64,000 bases of DNA from Takashimella koratensis (GCA_003116875.1 BCKT01000015.1:310001-374000); one strand, 5' to 3'; positions 10,213 through 22,430 are shown, counted from the stretch's first letter. Notes: generated by a model not told the origin, from the letters alone. A program made the numbers and translations.

Positions 10213-13200
10213 TCAGAGGTACTTGTTCTCCTTGAGCCACTGTCGGAAACCACCATTAGCCTCGCTCGTCTTTTATCATTTTTTTTTTCTTCAAACTTGA
10301 CACCTGACTCACCGCCTCGACGTCGTCTTTGTCGCGCGACAACCAGTCGGCCGAAGCTTGAATCGTGTCGAATACCTGATTGACAGCGAGCTTGAATTTG
10401 CGGATATCTACGTGGCGAAAGACGGTGAGATCAGCCATTAGATCGGAACGATATAATAGATGGTTTGGGACACAACTGAGAAGGTAAGAAATGATATCAA
10501 CTCACCCTTTGTCTTGAAGAAAGCCTATAGGAGCGCCAAATGGTCAGTGATTTAGGACGCAAAAACATTCTAAATGAAACGAGCTAGACTCTCCCAAGCC
10601 TCAATGCACCGCTCCTGCTCGAAACCAGACTCACCTTGGCATCCTCCAGGTCTTTGTAAGTCGACAACGAGTTGAACGCACCCTTGACCAAGTACGTGAT
10701 CCCGTACCCGTCCGAGAATCGTTTCATGATCTGTAAGATAAGTCAAGGACAAATAGTATCCCCATGCACCAATGGTCAGCAACTGCTGGAGCACGTTGAT
10801 GTTATGTGAGACTCTCGATCGAATACATTAGGTTGATGTACGTACCGCGTCAAAGTTGTCCTTGAAGTAGGCGACGAGCCTCCTGCGTGCGACGGGGTTG
10901 GAGCCGAGCCCAAACTGAAAGAATCGATGTCAGCTACCACTCATCACACCGCAGCCGACTCCTCCTCTCTGCCTCCTCCCTCCCAAACCAATCCACAGTG
11001 CTTGTCTATCCTAACTCACGAAGAAGATGTACAGATCCTGATCCTTGACCGACCCATCATCCAACATCTTGAACGTCCTATCCAACAACTTTTCATCCTT
11101 GGCTTCACAAAGTGAGTACATCGCATCCACTTTCGTACTCGGGTTTGGTGGTTTGTTATAGACCTTCAAAATCTTCTCATACTCCTCGACTCCACCGTGC
11201 CTGACAGCGTTGACATAGATGGCCCTTTGGAGGTCGGGCTCGATGAGCGACGAATCGTCCTTCTCCAAGAACGGCGCGAACCTGCGCTTAAGCTCAGCGA
11301 GGACGGAGGGTTCGAACCCTGCCGAAGCCGAGGAGACGGCGAGCGCACGGAGTTCCTTGACGTCGGGGGCGTCGTTGGGACCATGCTCGTACCCGAGCTT
11401 ATCGACAATGGGCTTGAACAGCCCCGCGCGGACTTTGGCGATCGCATCACGCACATCCTGCGGCTGCTCCCACCACGTCGCGTTGAGCTTGGCGAGCGCA
11501 GTCGCCACCTGGTCAAGCGGGAGGTACTCGGTCTCCGTCTTACCCAGCCCCTGGACAAGGTTGAGCGACCCCGAAGTCTTGGCGTACCCGGCACGCGCGA
11601 GCGTCGTCGCGTCCGAGATGAGCCCAATCCGGTCTTCCACAGTGAACGAGGCCGCCTCGTCGCCAAGCTTGCCGAGCCGCTCGGGGGAGTACGAGACTCG
11701 GTAGACACCGATCGTCTCAGCGTTGAGCTTGAAGGACTCTGCGTCCGCACCCAGGTCGAACTCGGCGCTACGGGTTGAGAGAACCGCGGAGTGGTCCACG
11801 AGGGCCTTACCCCCCTTGAACGTCTTGATCTCGAGAGGAACGTACCAGATCGTCTCGTCCTCTTCGGGCTTGACGTCGCCAGTGGACAAGAACCGGTTCT
11901 GCGTCACCTTGATCTTCCCCCCACCGAGCTCTTCTACGCTGATCACTGGGAAACCAACGACGCGCGTCCAGTTCTTCATGATCTTGGCGACATCAAGACC
12001 CGACGCTTCATCGATTCCAGCCCATAGGTCCTCGGTGCGGGCGTTCCCGTATGCGTGCTTCTTGAGGTACAGCGAGACACCCTTGATGAATGTCTCTTCG
12101 CCGACGACGCCTGCGAGCATGCGCAGAACCGAGGCTCCCTTGGAGTACGAGATACTGTCGAAGATCTGGTTGATCTGGTTCGCGTCGGGACAATCGACCT
12201 CGATCGGGTGAGAGGAACGCTGCGAGTCAAGCGAAAGGGCAGCGGCCAGGTGAGAGTTGATGAATTCTTTGCGAACGTGCCATTCGGGCCAGATACGGTC
12301 AGGAATGACTAACTCCCCCATGAGGGTAGCAAAGGCCTCGTTGAGCCAGAGGTTGTCCCACCATTCCATCGTAGTGTAGTCGCCCTGGAGTTAGTACGGT
12401 TAATACGTCTTTCTTCAACTCACAAACCACATGCTGTGAAGGTGTCAGCAGATTTCATTTGGGTATGCAACGATCAACTCACTGGGCAAGCTCGTGGCCT
12501 TTGGACGACGTTAGCATTGTCTCATCACATCTTTCGTCACACAAACTCACACTGAACTGTCGCAACACGCTTCTTGGCAGCGAGCGAGCTCTTCTCCGGG
12601 TCGTAGAGGTACGCCGTCGTGCGACCAGTAATCAACCCCCAGTTCTCCATGGCGCCAGCATCAAAGTCGGACGCGACGAGGGTGTCACACTGTTCCGTAA
12701 GCACGAGCCTGGGTATGAGACTACTGGCCGAGAGGAGCGGCCGAGAATTCTTCCATCTCGGACACTGTACTCACCTTTGGAAGAGCGTAGGGGATATCGT
12801 AAAGCTCTTCGTAAATCGGCAGAGCCCACTTCTTGATATCGAGCCCAAACTGAGCCTGCTTGATAAGATCCTTGGTCGCGTAGATACGAAGGGGTACGGT
12901 CTTGCCCGTCAACTTGGACTTGTGCTCCGAATCGAGGTGGACAAAGTCGCCGCATGCAAAAGCGACAATGTATGTGCTCATGGGTGGGGTTGTCTCGAAT
13001 TTGGTGATCACCCAGGGCTTGGAGGAGGCGGAAGCTTCCGTTTTGCCTTCGGTTTTGCCCTCTGTCTTGCCTTCCGTCTTCCCCTCGGTCTTGCCTTCAG
13101 TCTTGCCCTCGGTCTTTCCTTCAGTCTTGCCGGCAACAGGGACGTGGTCAAGCAACGAGCCGAGCTCGTAGCTGTCCGAGAGAACGGCGTCGGCGGAGAT

Positions 13201-13937
13201 GTTGGACGGGGCTTTCCACGGCTTGGTGGAGACCGCAGGCATGTTGGCGAGCACGGTCTGGCCCTCGTGGGCGATCATGGAAATCGTGAACTTGGACTTG
13301 AGGAGGGGCTCGTCCCAACAGGGGAAAGCGCGGCGGGCCGCAGTGGGCTCGAACTGGGTAAGCGCGTAGCTGCGGGGGTAATCAGCAAGCGTTGATGACG
13401 GAGAGTGACCGTATCTTCTTCGTCTGAAGAGTAGTGGTCTGCTCCTTCTGTCCCGGATCCGACTTACAGAGGCTTGACACCGTTGTCGTCTGCGTCACCC
13501 TCAGACTTGTAGTATCCGGCCATGTTCCCACCAATCTCCGCGTCCCACCTGACGAACAACTTGACTCCCTTGGACCCAGCCTTGAGCATGCCCCCTGGCA
13601 CGGACTTGAGGTCTACCTTGCCCCTCTCCTGCTCCTCGTCAATCGACAGCGCGGAAGCCGGGATCGCGGTCGTCGTGGTCGTCTTGAGGTCCGAGCTCGA
13701 CAAGGCGAGGTGTGAGACCTTGACCGACGGGTGGATATTGAAGACCAGGTTCTTCGTGTCCTCTTTCACGTCAAGAGTGATGATTGCCTCGCCTGAGAAA
13801 GTGGGAGGAGAGGTGGAGAGGTCAGTCTTGATGGCGATATCGTAGTGCGTGGGGTAGACGTCGGTAGGGAGGCGGTAGTCCTCCGGTTTAGCGAGGGAAG
13901 GGGCGGACGAACCGCCGCCGAGAACGGGGTCGGACAT
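10213..13937 (-). CDS. APE2: M1-family zinc aminopeptidase (Aap1/Ape2/puromycin-sensitive type)
   Basis: Eleven exons: 13937-13468, 13369-12775, 12689-12551, 12498-12483, 12433-12424, 12384-11020, 10914-10846, 10730-10635, 10524-10506, 10407-10313 and 10239-10213. They encode 966 residues. M1 enzymes remove N-terminal residues from peptides using one zinc ion. Key elements are the substrate-binding GAMEN (residues 367-371), the zinc motif HELAH (403-407, catalytic Glu404) and the third ligand Glu426 in LWLNEAFA. The zinc motif is split over three exons, two of them only 16 and 10 nt long. The C-terminal ERAP1-like helical domain is complete. No signal peptide is seen, so it is probably cytosolic. 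An in-frame array of eight KTE(G) units (13128-13036) inserts a flexible charged loop and makes the protein longer than the usual ~870-890 residues. APE2 and AAP1 types cannot be separated by eye. Confidence 0.93.
13036..13128 (-). repeat. In-frame 12-bp minisatellite encoding KTEG units
   Basis: Eight tandem copies of a 12-bp unit (the last lacks its Gly codon) inside aminopeptidase exon 2. The units differ at third positions (GGA/GGC/GGG, GAA/GAG, AAG/AAA), so the array is kept at protein level rather than freshly expanded. Confidence 0.9.
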
Positions 13938-14867
13938 GCTGGCTGTGGGAGTGTGGGAGCAGAGGCAGAGCCGGCGAGAGAGAAGAGGTCGAGAGAGGGT
14001 CTGACGAGCGGCGAGACGCTGAAAGTGGCCAGGAGAGGTGAGGTGGGAGGTGGAGAGGTGGAAAGGTGGAAAGGGTGGAGAGTTGAGTCAAAGCGTCGTC
14101 AGTCAACGGTGGGTTTTTAGATGGCAGGAGTTGGTGTGTCGGATAAGAACGGGCGGCCGCCGGTTGTTCAACTCAAACTCACCGATTCGGTGACCAGGGG
14201 TGTGACCCGTTTAGCGAGGTGGTGGAATTGAGTGCGATGCGGGGTGGGTAAGAATGATCGTGTGGCTGCTGCTGCTTGTGAGCGCAGGACGCGATTGAGC
14301 ATGTGCTGGGGGATGTGGATGAGGGGAATGGGATGAGAGGGAGAGAGGGAGAGAGGGAGAGAAAGAAAGAGGTCAGACGACAACGCATCGCGCAAGGGAC
14401 CAAGCGGATTGCGGGGAAATGCGGGGTACAGCATACACCATATGGGCAGCGCAGGGTTGGGCTTCCCTGCCCATATGTACACATCTAAGTACAAAGCGCA
14501 GCATGCCGTATGCATGTACAGTCTGAGCAGGGGTGTACACGCTGGTCTGGGCTATGTATAACTACTAGGTCATTCACATGCATGATGTCGTTAAAGATCA
14601 GATAACCATGAGATGAGATAAAAGCAAGGATGACTATCGGTGATCGTGGTGGAAAGGGTATGCTACAAGCTGGTTTGGTTGTTCTGAACGATGGGAAGAC
14701 CAAAATCAAGACCGAGACCGAGGAGTGATTGAAACAAAAAAAAAAACGCAGACTCTATGTTAAGAGAGATCAACAACGAAGAAGTATGCTGAATGACAAC
14801 GAAACCAAATTCACGCCTCTTCCAAAGACGTCGACCAGAATCCAAGAAGCAAAACGCTATCCTCCCT
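13938..14867. other. Intergenic region between aminopeptidase and MRS2 genes
   Basis: Upstream region of the aminopeptidase and downstream of MRS2 (both on the minus strand). No gene is supported. A perfect 11-bp inverted repeat lies at 14439-14477, a GAGAGG-type purine tract at about 14337-14371, and an A-rich run at about 14734-14745. Confidence 0.4.
14439..14477. repeat. Perfect inverted repeat, 11-bp arms
   Basis: CATATGGGCAG at 14439-14449 is matched by CTGCCCATATG at 14467-14477 with a 17-nt loop. The inner flank GCAGGG/CCCTGC extends the symmetry. It could form a hairpin or be a dimeric protein binding site in the aminopeptidase upstream region. Confidence 0.7.
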
Positions 14868-17002
14868 TTACTTACCCCAATCCAGTCTATCTCTTGACCT
14901 ATCTCTCATCTTCCTCTCCCTCTCATCAGTCTTCACTTTCCTCTCCCACTTCTTAACCTCTGCCCATTGTCTCTTCTCCTCTATCCTCGCCTGCATCTCT
15001 TGCTCTTTCTCCTGCAATTCGTAAAACCTCAACGCGTCTCTCGCTCTCGCCTTGTCTGCTCTCTCGTTCATCCATACGGGATCGTGGATGCCTAGGAGAC
15101 GCCGCTTGACTGCGCCGCGACGGAAAAGGCGGTCCCACATGGTGAGTTTGACGTCCATGAGCGTTCGGAAAACGGCCCATTGATGAGCGGCGTGTTTACG
15201 TGCCGCCTCGTTGGGGTTTGCGATCGTCGCTTGTTCAGAGGCAAGGGCGGATTCCCAGGATGGATAAGAGGCAGGGTGACCAGGGTGTTTGGGCGTAAGT
15301 GCGATGTGTCGGACACGTCGGATGATGCGAAGACCATGAACCCAGCTCAGAATCGCAATCGCCGCGGTTACTCCGCAAACGATATAGAACGCGTAGGGTG
15401 TGGTTTCAAGAGAACTATTCAACTGTGCCAGGCGTCAGATAGGTCCTTGGAGATACTTGACAGAGTTTCGGACCGAAGCAAGGATAAAAACACTCACGTT
15501 CATTCCGAAAATGCCCGCGACCAAAGCTCCAGCTCCAATCCCCAGCGTGGCCATGTGCACTTTAACATCCAATGCGATGAGCGCGTTTCTTCCCGAATCC
15601 AACATAAGCTCTGCTACTTCTTGGGTCGACTGCATGTTTGCCTAGAACGAATCAGCTCGGTTCAGGAGATGATAGATCACTGACTCAACTCACTACTGTC
15701 GTGTCGACCTCGCTGACGATTTCCTCGATCTGCTTGACAAAAGACTCAAAGAGCATCTCTAGCTGCTCGTGGTCGTGCACAGCTCGTGGCTTGCCTTGAA
15801 TACGGGAGGTGATATACATTGCCGACAAGTCCTCGTCTGTAGGAGAAGTCAACATCGCTATGCTTCAACTCGCATACGGCAGCGCCGCTACTCACCAGAC
15901 TCGAGGAGCTCTTCGACCGCTCGCTTGACGTATTTCGCTCTACTTTGGAACCCCACAAGGCGACGCGAGTAGTGCAATAGCCGTTTCAGGTTATCTCTGT
16001 TGACGTCGGCCTCGAGATCCTGGAACAGATCCTCAACCATCTCGCGTGTCCAGTTCATCTCCCTCTCCAAGGCGTTTGCAGTAGAAACCAAAATCGATTC
16101 GAGGGCACTAAGAACGACACCACACTTAGCCCAAACCGCAACATGCTGGAATGACGACCGACTTACCGATGCTCGTAGTTGAGGATCACCTCTTCATCAC
16201 CATCACACTCTTTCGCGTTCAGACCCGCTTTGATGTTCTTCTCGAGCAGGAGCATAAGCCGTTTCTGGACGGGACTCTCGATGACGCCAGGATTGTTGAA
16301 TAAGATAACTCGGTCGGGCTTGATTAGTGCTCGAATATGAAGAATCGAAATAAGGATACAGGATCGGCGGGTGAGGATGAGTGGGACGAGGTTGGGTACG
16401 ACAGAGTCGAGTTTACGAAGGTCTCGAGGCTGTAAGGTATTAGCGGCTGATCTAGGCAAGTAAAGGGCTAACAGTCTTACATCGAGATCGTGAGCGCGGC
16501 AAAGGTCCATCTTCTTATACAGTCCTTCCTCCACTGTCCAGTTTCCCTCGGCATCTAGAATAGAACCTATCGCAAGCCATCAGCACTTTTTCCTGGCCAT
16601 TCGATTATCAAGGATTTCTGACTCACATTTCAGACTAAGCTCGCCGGCTTTCTCCATCAAACCCTGGAGATACCTCTCCTTGGTCTCCTTCCGCCTATCC
16701 TCCCCTTGCCCATTGACGACTGGCGACGAGCTCTCTGCGTTTCGGGGTTTATCGCTCCTGGGCACAGGGACTAGCGGCACATTGACCTCGATAGGCGGAT
16801 TATACGACGGGGCCCAGAACGACGTTGCACGGCGGGCGAGGAATTGGTTCGGTGGGGCGGTGGAAAGCGGTTTGAGCGAAGGAGGTACAAGCGATGGTGC
16901 AAGAGGTGAGAGCCGGGGAGAAGGAAGGGACAAGCGCTGAGCGGGTCGGGAGAATGAGAGGGTCGGCGACAGGCCTCGAATGAGGCTGCGTCGGGCGGTC
17001 AT
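14868..17002 (-). CDS. MRS2: Mitochondrial inner-membrane magnesium channel, MRS2/LPE10 (CorA family)
   Basis: Seven exons, 17002-16627, 16566-16481, 16429-16167, 16107-15896, 15836-15694, 15641-15498 and 15422-14868, encode 592 residues. MRS2 proteins form pentameric channels that carry Mg2+ into the matrix. The N-terminus is rich in Arg and Ser with few acids (MTARRSLIRGL), as expected for a mitochondrial targeting peptide. A long helical domain follows, then two membrane helices. The first ends in the hallmark GMN selectivity motif (GIFGMN, straddling the exon 6/7 junction). The second is FYIVCGVTAAIAILSWV. The tail is long, charged and coiled-coil-like, longer than in yeast. The stop codon overlaps a good donor (GGTAAGT), so an alternative 3' exon is possible. 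The gene is divergent from the capping-protein gene, with 269 bp between starts. Confidence 0.93.
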
Positions 17003-17119
17003 GTTGAGAACATGGAGCGGGTGGATGGTATATACAGATGAAGAGGAGGAGGAGAGGATAAAAAAAAAAAGTAAAGCCGAGAAAAGCGAAAACAGGCGGC
17101 GGCAACGACATGACGACTC

Positions 17120-17139
17120 GGGGGGGGGGGGGGGGGGGG
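17120..17139 (+). repeat. Homopolymer run of 20 G
   Basis: An uninterrupted G tract in the divergent MRS2/capping-protein promoter, in the MRS2 leader direction (C tract on the coding strand). Its length may vary between isolates or be a sequencing artefact. Confidence 0.85.
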
Positions 17140-17271
17140 TGAGCATGAAATCGCGCCCAAAACACTGACAAATTTCAGGCAGCCCTGATTGACCGTGCGT
17201 CACCGCTTAGTCGCTGCTTCGCGCTTGTTACCGTTTCACCGCATCTTCAACCTCGACCTCAGCCCGCAACC

Positions 17272-19048
17272 ATGTCCGGAATCGACCTCACCCTTGACGA
17301 GAAGAGCAAGATTGCCGCGCAGTTCATCGCCCAAGCTCCGCCCGGTGAAGTCAAGTGAGCCTCTCTTTCCTGCCGTCCTGCCGTGTCAACTTCCGCTCTC
17401 GGCTCAACGTTGCGATGCGATCCCAGACAGACACTGACCGCATTTAGCGACGTGATCAATGATGTTCGCGGTATCATTGGGGACGATACAGCGCTCATGC
17501 CTCATGTAGTCACCGAGCTGCAAAAGTACAACCTCGCCCAGTTGCAGGTCGTTGAGCACGCGGGACCTGGGGGAGCTCACCCTGTACGTGGGCTTGAGTA
17601 ACGGGGTACCGCAGTTTACAACTGACCTGGTGCTACCTGATACTCAATGACGTCCTTTCCTCACTGCTATTCGTTGTAAAGTCGCTCTTATCAAAAGCTG
17701 CGATCCACCCGGACGACGAGACCCGATACGTGGATGCAGTGGGGAAACAGAGCTTCCTGTTTGACCACATCACTTTGGTGAGTCGTCTCAAAAAGGTCTC
17801 AAACTTTGCGTTGACTCGTACCAGACTGTGTCCGACTACCAACCGTACGAGTTGCCCGAGGAGGAAGAGACGTTCCGGTGAGTCTTTGCATTCTTGAACC
17901 TTGTGGCCATATTGAGTCTCATCACCCTGTACGGATTTGTGCATTGACTGGAGTTTTTTTTTTTTTTTTATTCCTTCACAGAGCCGAGTTGGCCAAGTCT
18001 CTCGCAGCGTACGCGAAGAATCACTTCCCATCCGGTGTTTCTTCCGTCTCCTGCTCTCAAATTCCTCTCCTGCCACCCGCGCCCGAATTTGCAGCTCCCG
18101 AACCTGTCGCACCCACTACCACCGAGTCTGCCGAGGTACCAGCAGCCACCGAAGCGACTGAGGGAGGAGAGATTTCGGCACCTGTGACGGACATTGTCTC
18201 TGAGATCGTTGGCGCAGGCGAGGCGGAACCAGCTCCCACCCCGCTCAACCCATCGGCTGCGCCAGTAGAAACTGAGGAGGTGGACGCACCGGGTGGGCTG
18301 GAGAAGGTGGACGAAGCGGTAGAGGAAGCGAAGAAAGAGGAGGAAGGGGAGGTAATTAAAGAGCCCGAGGAGGAGAAGGTGGTTGAGGAGGAGTCAAAAG
18401 TTGAGGAGGAGCCCAAGGTCGAGGAGGAAGTAGCGCCAGTCGTGGAAGAGAAGACCGAGGTTCAGTCAGAACCACCAGTCGAGGAACCTCCAGCGCCAGC
18501 ACCGAGGAAGCAGGAACGGATCGAGAACCCAAAATATACCCTGGAAATTGTCGGGAACCGGTACAACCCGTCCAACTTTTGGTAAGTCCACGAAGGGTGA
18601 GGGGCGGGTACGTGGCGAAGGGCAAGAGCTCACCGTTGGTGTAGGACAGGAAGGTGGAGGACGCAGTGGGTCGTGGATACCGCAAACAGCAAGGTAGATG
18701 GGAAGATTATTGTCGACGTGCACTACTACGAGCAAGGCAATGTAAGTGGTTTCGCGGGTACCAGTGCAGATGAATGCTTGGTATTCAGCATCTTTGAGGG
18801 ATCAGGAAGGGGGAGATAGGGCTGACTCCGCGCTCAGGTTCAACTAGCTACTGAGCACTCGGCATCGTTCCCAATGCCCGAAAAGACCGCATCGCAATCT
18901 CTCGCGTCTCAGATTGTTACAAATATCTCCAAGATCGAGACAGCGTATCATATGGAATTGAACGACGTGTACAATGACTTTGGCGAGAAGACTTTCCGAT
19001 CGTGAGTGAACTCTTGCGTTGGTGTCTTGTCACAAGGCTGATGATCGA

Positions 19049-19100
<52 letters not shown>

Positions 19101-19216
19101 TCTCTCCTTCCTTGTCATGCCCGAACAGACTCCGCCGAGTGCTTCCTGTGACACGGCAGAAGATCGACTGGGAGAACGTGGCTGGCTACACCCTTGGAGC
19201 GGACCTCAAAAAGTAG
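17272..19216 (+). CDS. CAP1: F-actin-capping protein subunit alpha with large acidic insertion
   Basis: Eight exons, 17272-17354, 17448-17583, 17682-17777, 17825-17877, 17982-18581, 18645-18741, 18838-19001 and 19129-19216, give 438 residues. The alpha/beta heterodimer caps barbed ends of actin filaments at cortical patches. Family landmarks are KIAAQFIAQAPPGEVNDVIND at the N-terminus (a hallmark opening of the alpha subunit), NFW followed by TGRWRTQW, VHYYEQGNVQL, and the C-terminal tentacle region LRRVLPVTRQKIDWENV. The family is usually about 260-290 residues. Here roughly 150 extra residues (about 150-298, inside exon 5) form a Pro/Ala then Glu/Lys/Val-rich acidic stretch between HFPSGVSS and the strand YTLEIVGNRYNP. 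The insertion is open and in frame, so it is translated unless spliced in an unseen way. The last intron contains a (TC)n microsatellite. Confidence 0.93.
19052..19097 (+). repeat. (TC)n microsatellite in the last intron of the capping-protein gene
   Basis: About 23 dinucleotide units lie between the donor at 19002 and the acceptor at 19128, and may act as an unusually long polypyrimidine tract. Confidence 0.9.
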
Positions 19217-19386
19217 GCGCCGGGAATCAATTGTGTAGAGGTAAGATAACGAGACACGACTGGGTTTTGCTGTGTAGAAATCTTTGCTCGAGTTCTCTTT
19301 GCAACAGTCCAAGAGAGAAGAAGATGCAACAACGATCATTTTTTGTACATACAAGCGACTCGACTCGTGATCTATCTAAACCGACA

Positions 19387-22190
19387 CTACGAGCACCAGA
19401 GTCTGCACTCTCCGTCTGCTCCCGAAGATACGAGCCACGGTTTCTCCGGGTGCCACGAGAGGTCCAGGACACCCAGACCGTCTGTGATCACGTGTCCTCT
19501 GAGGATCTTGAGCGGGACGATCAACGGGTTCTGGTTAAGGTCCGCGTAAACGGTTGCGTGGAAGACATGGATCGTCCCGTCGTCAGAGGCCGAAGCGAAA
19601 AGCGGGAGAGTAGGATGGTACACGACCGCTCGAAGGGCTCGGGCATGGTACCTCAGCGTTCGGAAAGGTTTGGTACCCAAATCCATGTCGAACCAAGCGA
19701 GTTTCTTGTCGTAGCTCCCTACGATGAGGTTGTCGCCTGCCGGGTGGACGTCGAGCGACGAGATCCACTTGAGGCCGGTTTGGAGAGTGCGAACAAGTTT
19801 TTGGCCAGCGAGGTCGTACAGGCGGACGTAGCGCTGGGTGGCAGCGAAGAACCAAGGTTTAAGAGGGTGGAAAGCAACGCATTGAACGGTACCTTGTGTC
19901 TTTCGGAACGGAGACTGGGTCTGGTGTTTCGACAACAGGTGGATAAGGACGGCAGGCGCTAAAGGAGGTGTTAGCGAAGTGCAAGGCTACCCAGATAACA
20001 AACAAAGCAAAAGGGCCACCGCCCAGACTCACCTTCAGACGAGACGGTCGCAAAGTAGTCGCCTCTTCGGTGCCATGTCACATGCGTTGGCGTCCCTGGG
20101 ACCTCGACGTAGACCAAAACTCCTCTATCTCTATCCCCCTCGCTAGGCCTAACCCATTTGATTGAGACATTCTTATCCTCCTTCGTGCTAGCTGCTGATG
20201 CCGCAAACGCCGTGTTCGCATGGGTTAGCGTCGCCGCTGCGACCTGTGGCGAGACGAGTGCGAGTGGAGAGAGCACGACGACGCGGTTCTCCACAAGCGC
20301 GACGAGAACGGCCTCTTCTCCGTTCGGGGACCAAGAGACGTGTTGGACAGCGCCGGATTTGAGGTCCCATCGCCAAACCTCACGACCGTTGCCCAGGTCC
20401 CAGAGACGAACGACACCGTCCTCGGACCCAGAGGCGAGCCACTCGCCTGACGGACTGGTCGAGACTGACCTAACACGCGTACTCCCCGGGTGTCGGTACT
20501 GCACCGACTGAGTGGTCGGGAACGGTCTCAGCTCCTTTGGCGAAGGAAGCTTGGGGATCAAGCTCTCGGGATCAATGTTGAGCTTGACCCTTCGAGTTCT
20601 CGGGGCGAGGTACAAGTCGAGGCACCGTTCGAAGCGCTCCTGCACAAGGTCTTTGTAGCCAGGGACCAAACGGAGCGCGGCGTATTTCTCGGGGAGGAAG
20701 TCGGTCTTGCGATCCTCTTTGTCCGTCTCCTCCCACTCGGCCTTCTCCTCGGCGGTGGGCAGGTACTCCTCGGGCGGATTGTAGGATTCGGCCGTCTTGG
20801 GCGCCGGGAGCTGGGGTGCGGGCATGTACATTGCGTGAGGCGTGTGTTGATCCGCCTCGGACCAGATCGCGTAAACGGACGGTTTGGACACGGACGGCTT
20901 GTTGGGCACGATTCGGCCCTCGCGGATGGCCTTGACAATCTTCATCACCTGGGAATTGTTAGTCGTGATTCCTCAGGTTGCCAGTCGTCTTTGTGTCCGG
21001 TAATCTACCCAGCTCTGCCATCTGTGTACTCACCTTCTGGTGCTCCCATTTGGAAGGGACGAATCGTCGCTTGGGCTCTGGAGCCGCACTGAGCGGAACC
21101 AGCCTCTCCCTTCCTTCACCAGTAAACCACTCAATCGTCGGCTGATACGGGTCGTAATCTGCATCCGGGTTCTCCGCTCGCTCCAATCGTCGAATGATAT
21201 CCAGCTCCTTGTCCGTCAACTGGACCGACTGCTGCAAAAGCTTGTCCTCGGCCGAAGTCCAAGCTGCGACGTCCCCGACGTTGGCAAGGAACTTGTCGAG
21301 CTCGTCACCCTTGGCAGGACGGAAGATTTTGCGCCCGTTCACGTCGTACCCGATATGAGGCATATCGTCGTACCACTCCATTGGGATATTGCCGACCGTG
21401 TTGGGGTTCTGTCAGGTGTAAGCTAAGATCTAGTCAAGGCTAGGGACGAAACAAACCACCGCAGCCTGGGACAGTCGGAACACAGACTTACCTCCTCGGT
21501 ACTGCTCTCACTCCCGTACCCAGCTTCGATATCGTCATACTCTCGCCTATAGCCACCTGGCACCAACTTGGACGGCACGAGTTTTCCTCCCTCCTTAGCG
21601 GCAGAGATCTTCCCCTCGGCGCCAATACTGTCGTCAGGCTTGACGGTGTACTTCTTGATCAAGCGGTCGAGCCTCTGCTCGCTGCTCTCTCCGGCAACAC
21701 CCTCGTCGTCCTCTTCGTCATCCTCGTCCTCGTCGTTCTCATTACTGGTCGCGGGCGATTCATACATTCGCTCGATGTCGGACGAGTTGTACCCAGATTC
21801 GGAACCGGTCTCTTCGTCATCGACCACTTCGGCGTCCGAGTCCTCTTCGTCGTCGTCTTCATCTCCCTCCTCATGCTCATCCTCATCGTCTCCATTCTCC
21901 ACCCCATCCTCGAGCTCACTATCAAACTCCGGGAACGCGTCTTCTCCATCCTCCTCTTCCTCATCTTCCTCCTCCTCCTCCTCCTCCTCTTCCCCTTCAC
22001 TCATCTCCAGACCCGCCCCAACTCCAAACTCGTCCTCGTCCCCCTCGTCCTCCTCGACTTCCGCAGCGGCTCGCTTCTTTTGCGCAACAAGCCGGGCAGG
22101 CGCAGATGACGCAGCTGGTCGTTGTGGGTTTGTTACCCTCTGAGCCTGGGCAGCTCGGGAGCTGCTAGCGACGGGTTGAGGTCGCGGCAT
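19387..22190 (-). CDS. ERB1: Ribosome biogenesis WD-repeat protein ERB1 (BOP1)
   Basis: Four exons, 22190-21492, 21408-21034, 20948-20033 and 19958-19387, encode 853 residues. ERB1 works with NOP7 and YTM1 (the PeBoW complex) in 27S pre-rRNA processing and 60S assembly in the nucleolus. The N-terminal third is strongly acidic, with a Glu run and many Asp/Glu/Ser. It is followed by the conserved BOP1 N-terminal domain ([29 protein letters not shown]) and the linker ending in EALR-type sequence ([14 protein letters not shown]). The C-terminal beta-propeller has visible WD units ([36 protein letters not shown] at the very end). Start and stop are unambiguous. It is convergent with the capping-protein gene, with only 170 bp between stop codons. 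Confidence 0.95.
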
Positions 22191-22430
22191 GGTGCGTGAG
22201 GTCGGATGTGTGTATTGTATCACGCAAAATTCAAAATATCAAAAATCTGACAGACCTCCACCGGGAAGGTCACACCGCGCTGCTCAAGTGCCACACTGCC
22301 TTGGATAGCTCATAACTCCGGTCAAGTCGCCACGTGACGCATGCGTGCCCACCACGTGGCGGTCCCAGCTCGTTTTCTATTTTTGATGCGATTTCTCGCC
22401 AAGAGGCCGCGGACTGTGAGACACCCAGAA

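Noticed and set aside
11305..11320. tRNA B-box-like GGTTCGAACCC
   Set aside because: Inside the aminopeptidase coding exon with no matching A box or cloverleaf.
21568..22143. Ser-rich plus-strand frame of 191 codons
   Set aside because: Antisense of the acidic Glu/Asp-rich ERB1 N-terminus.
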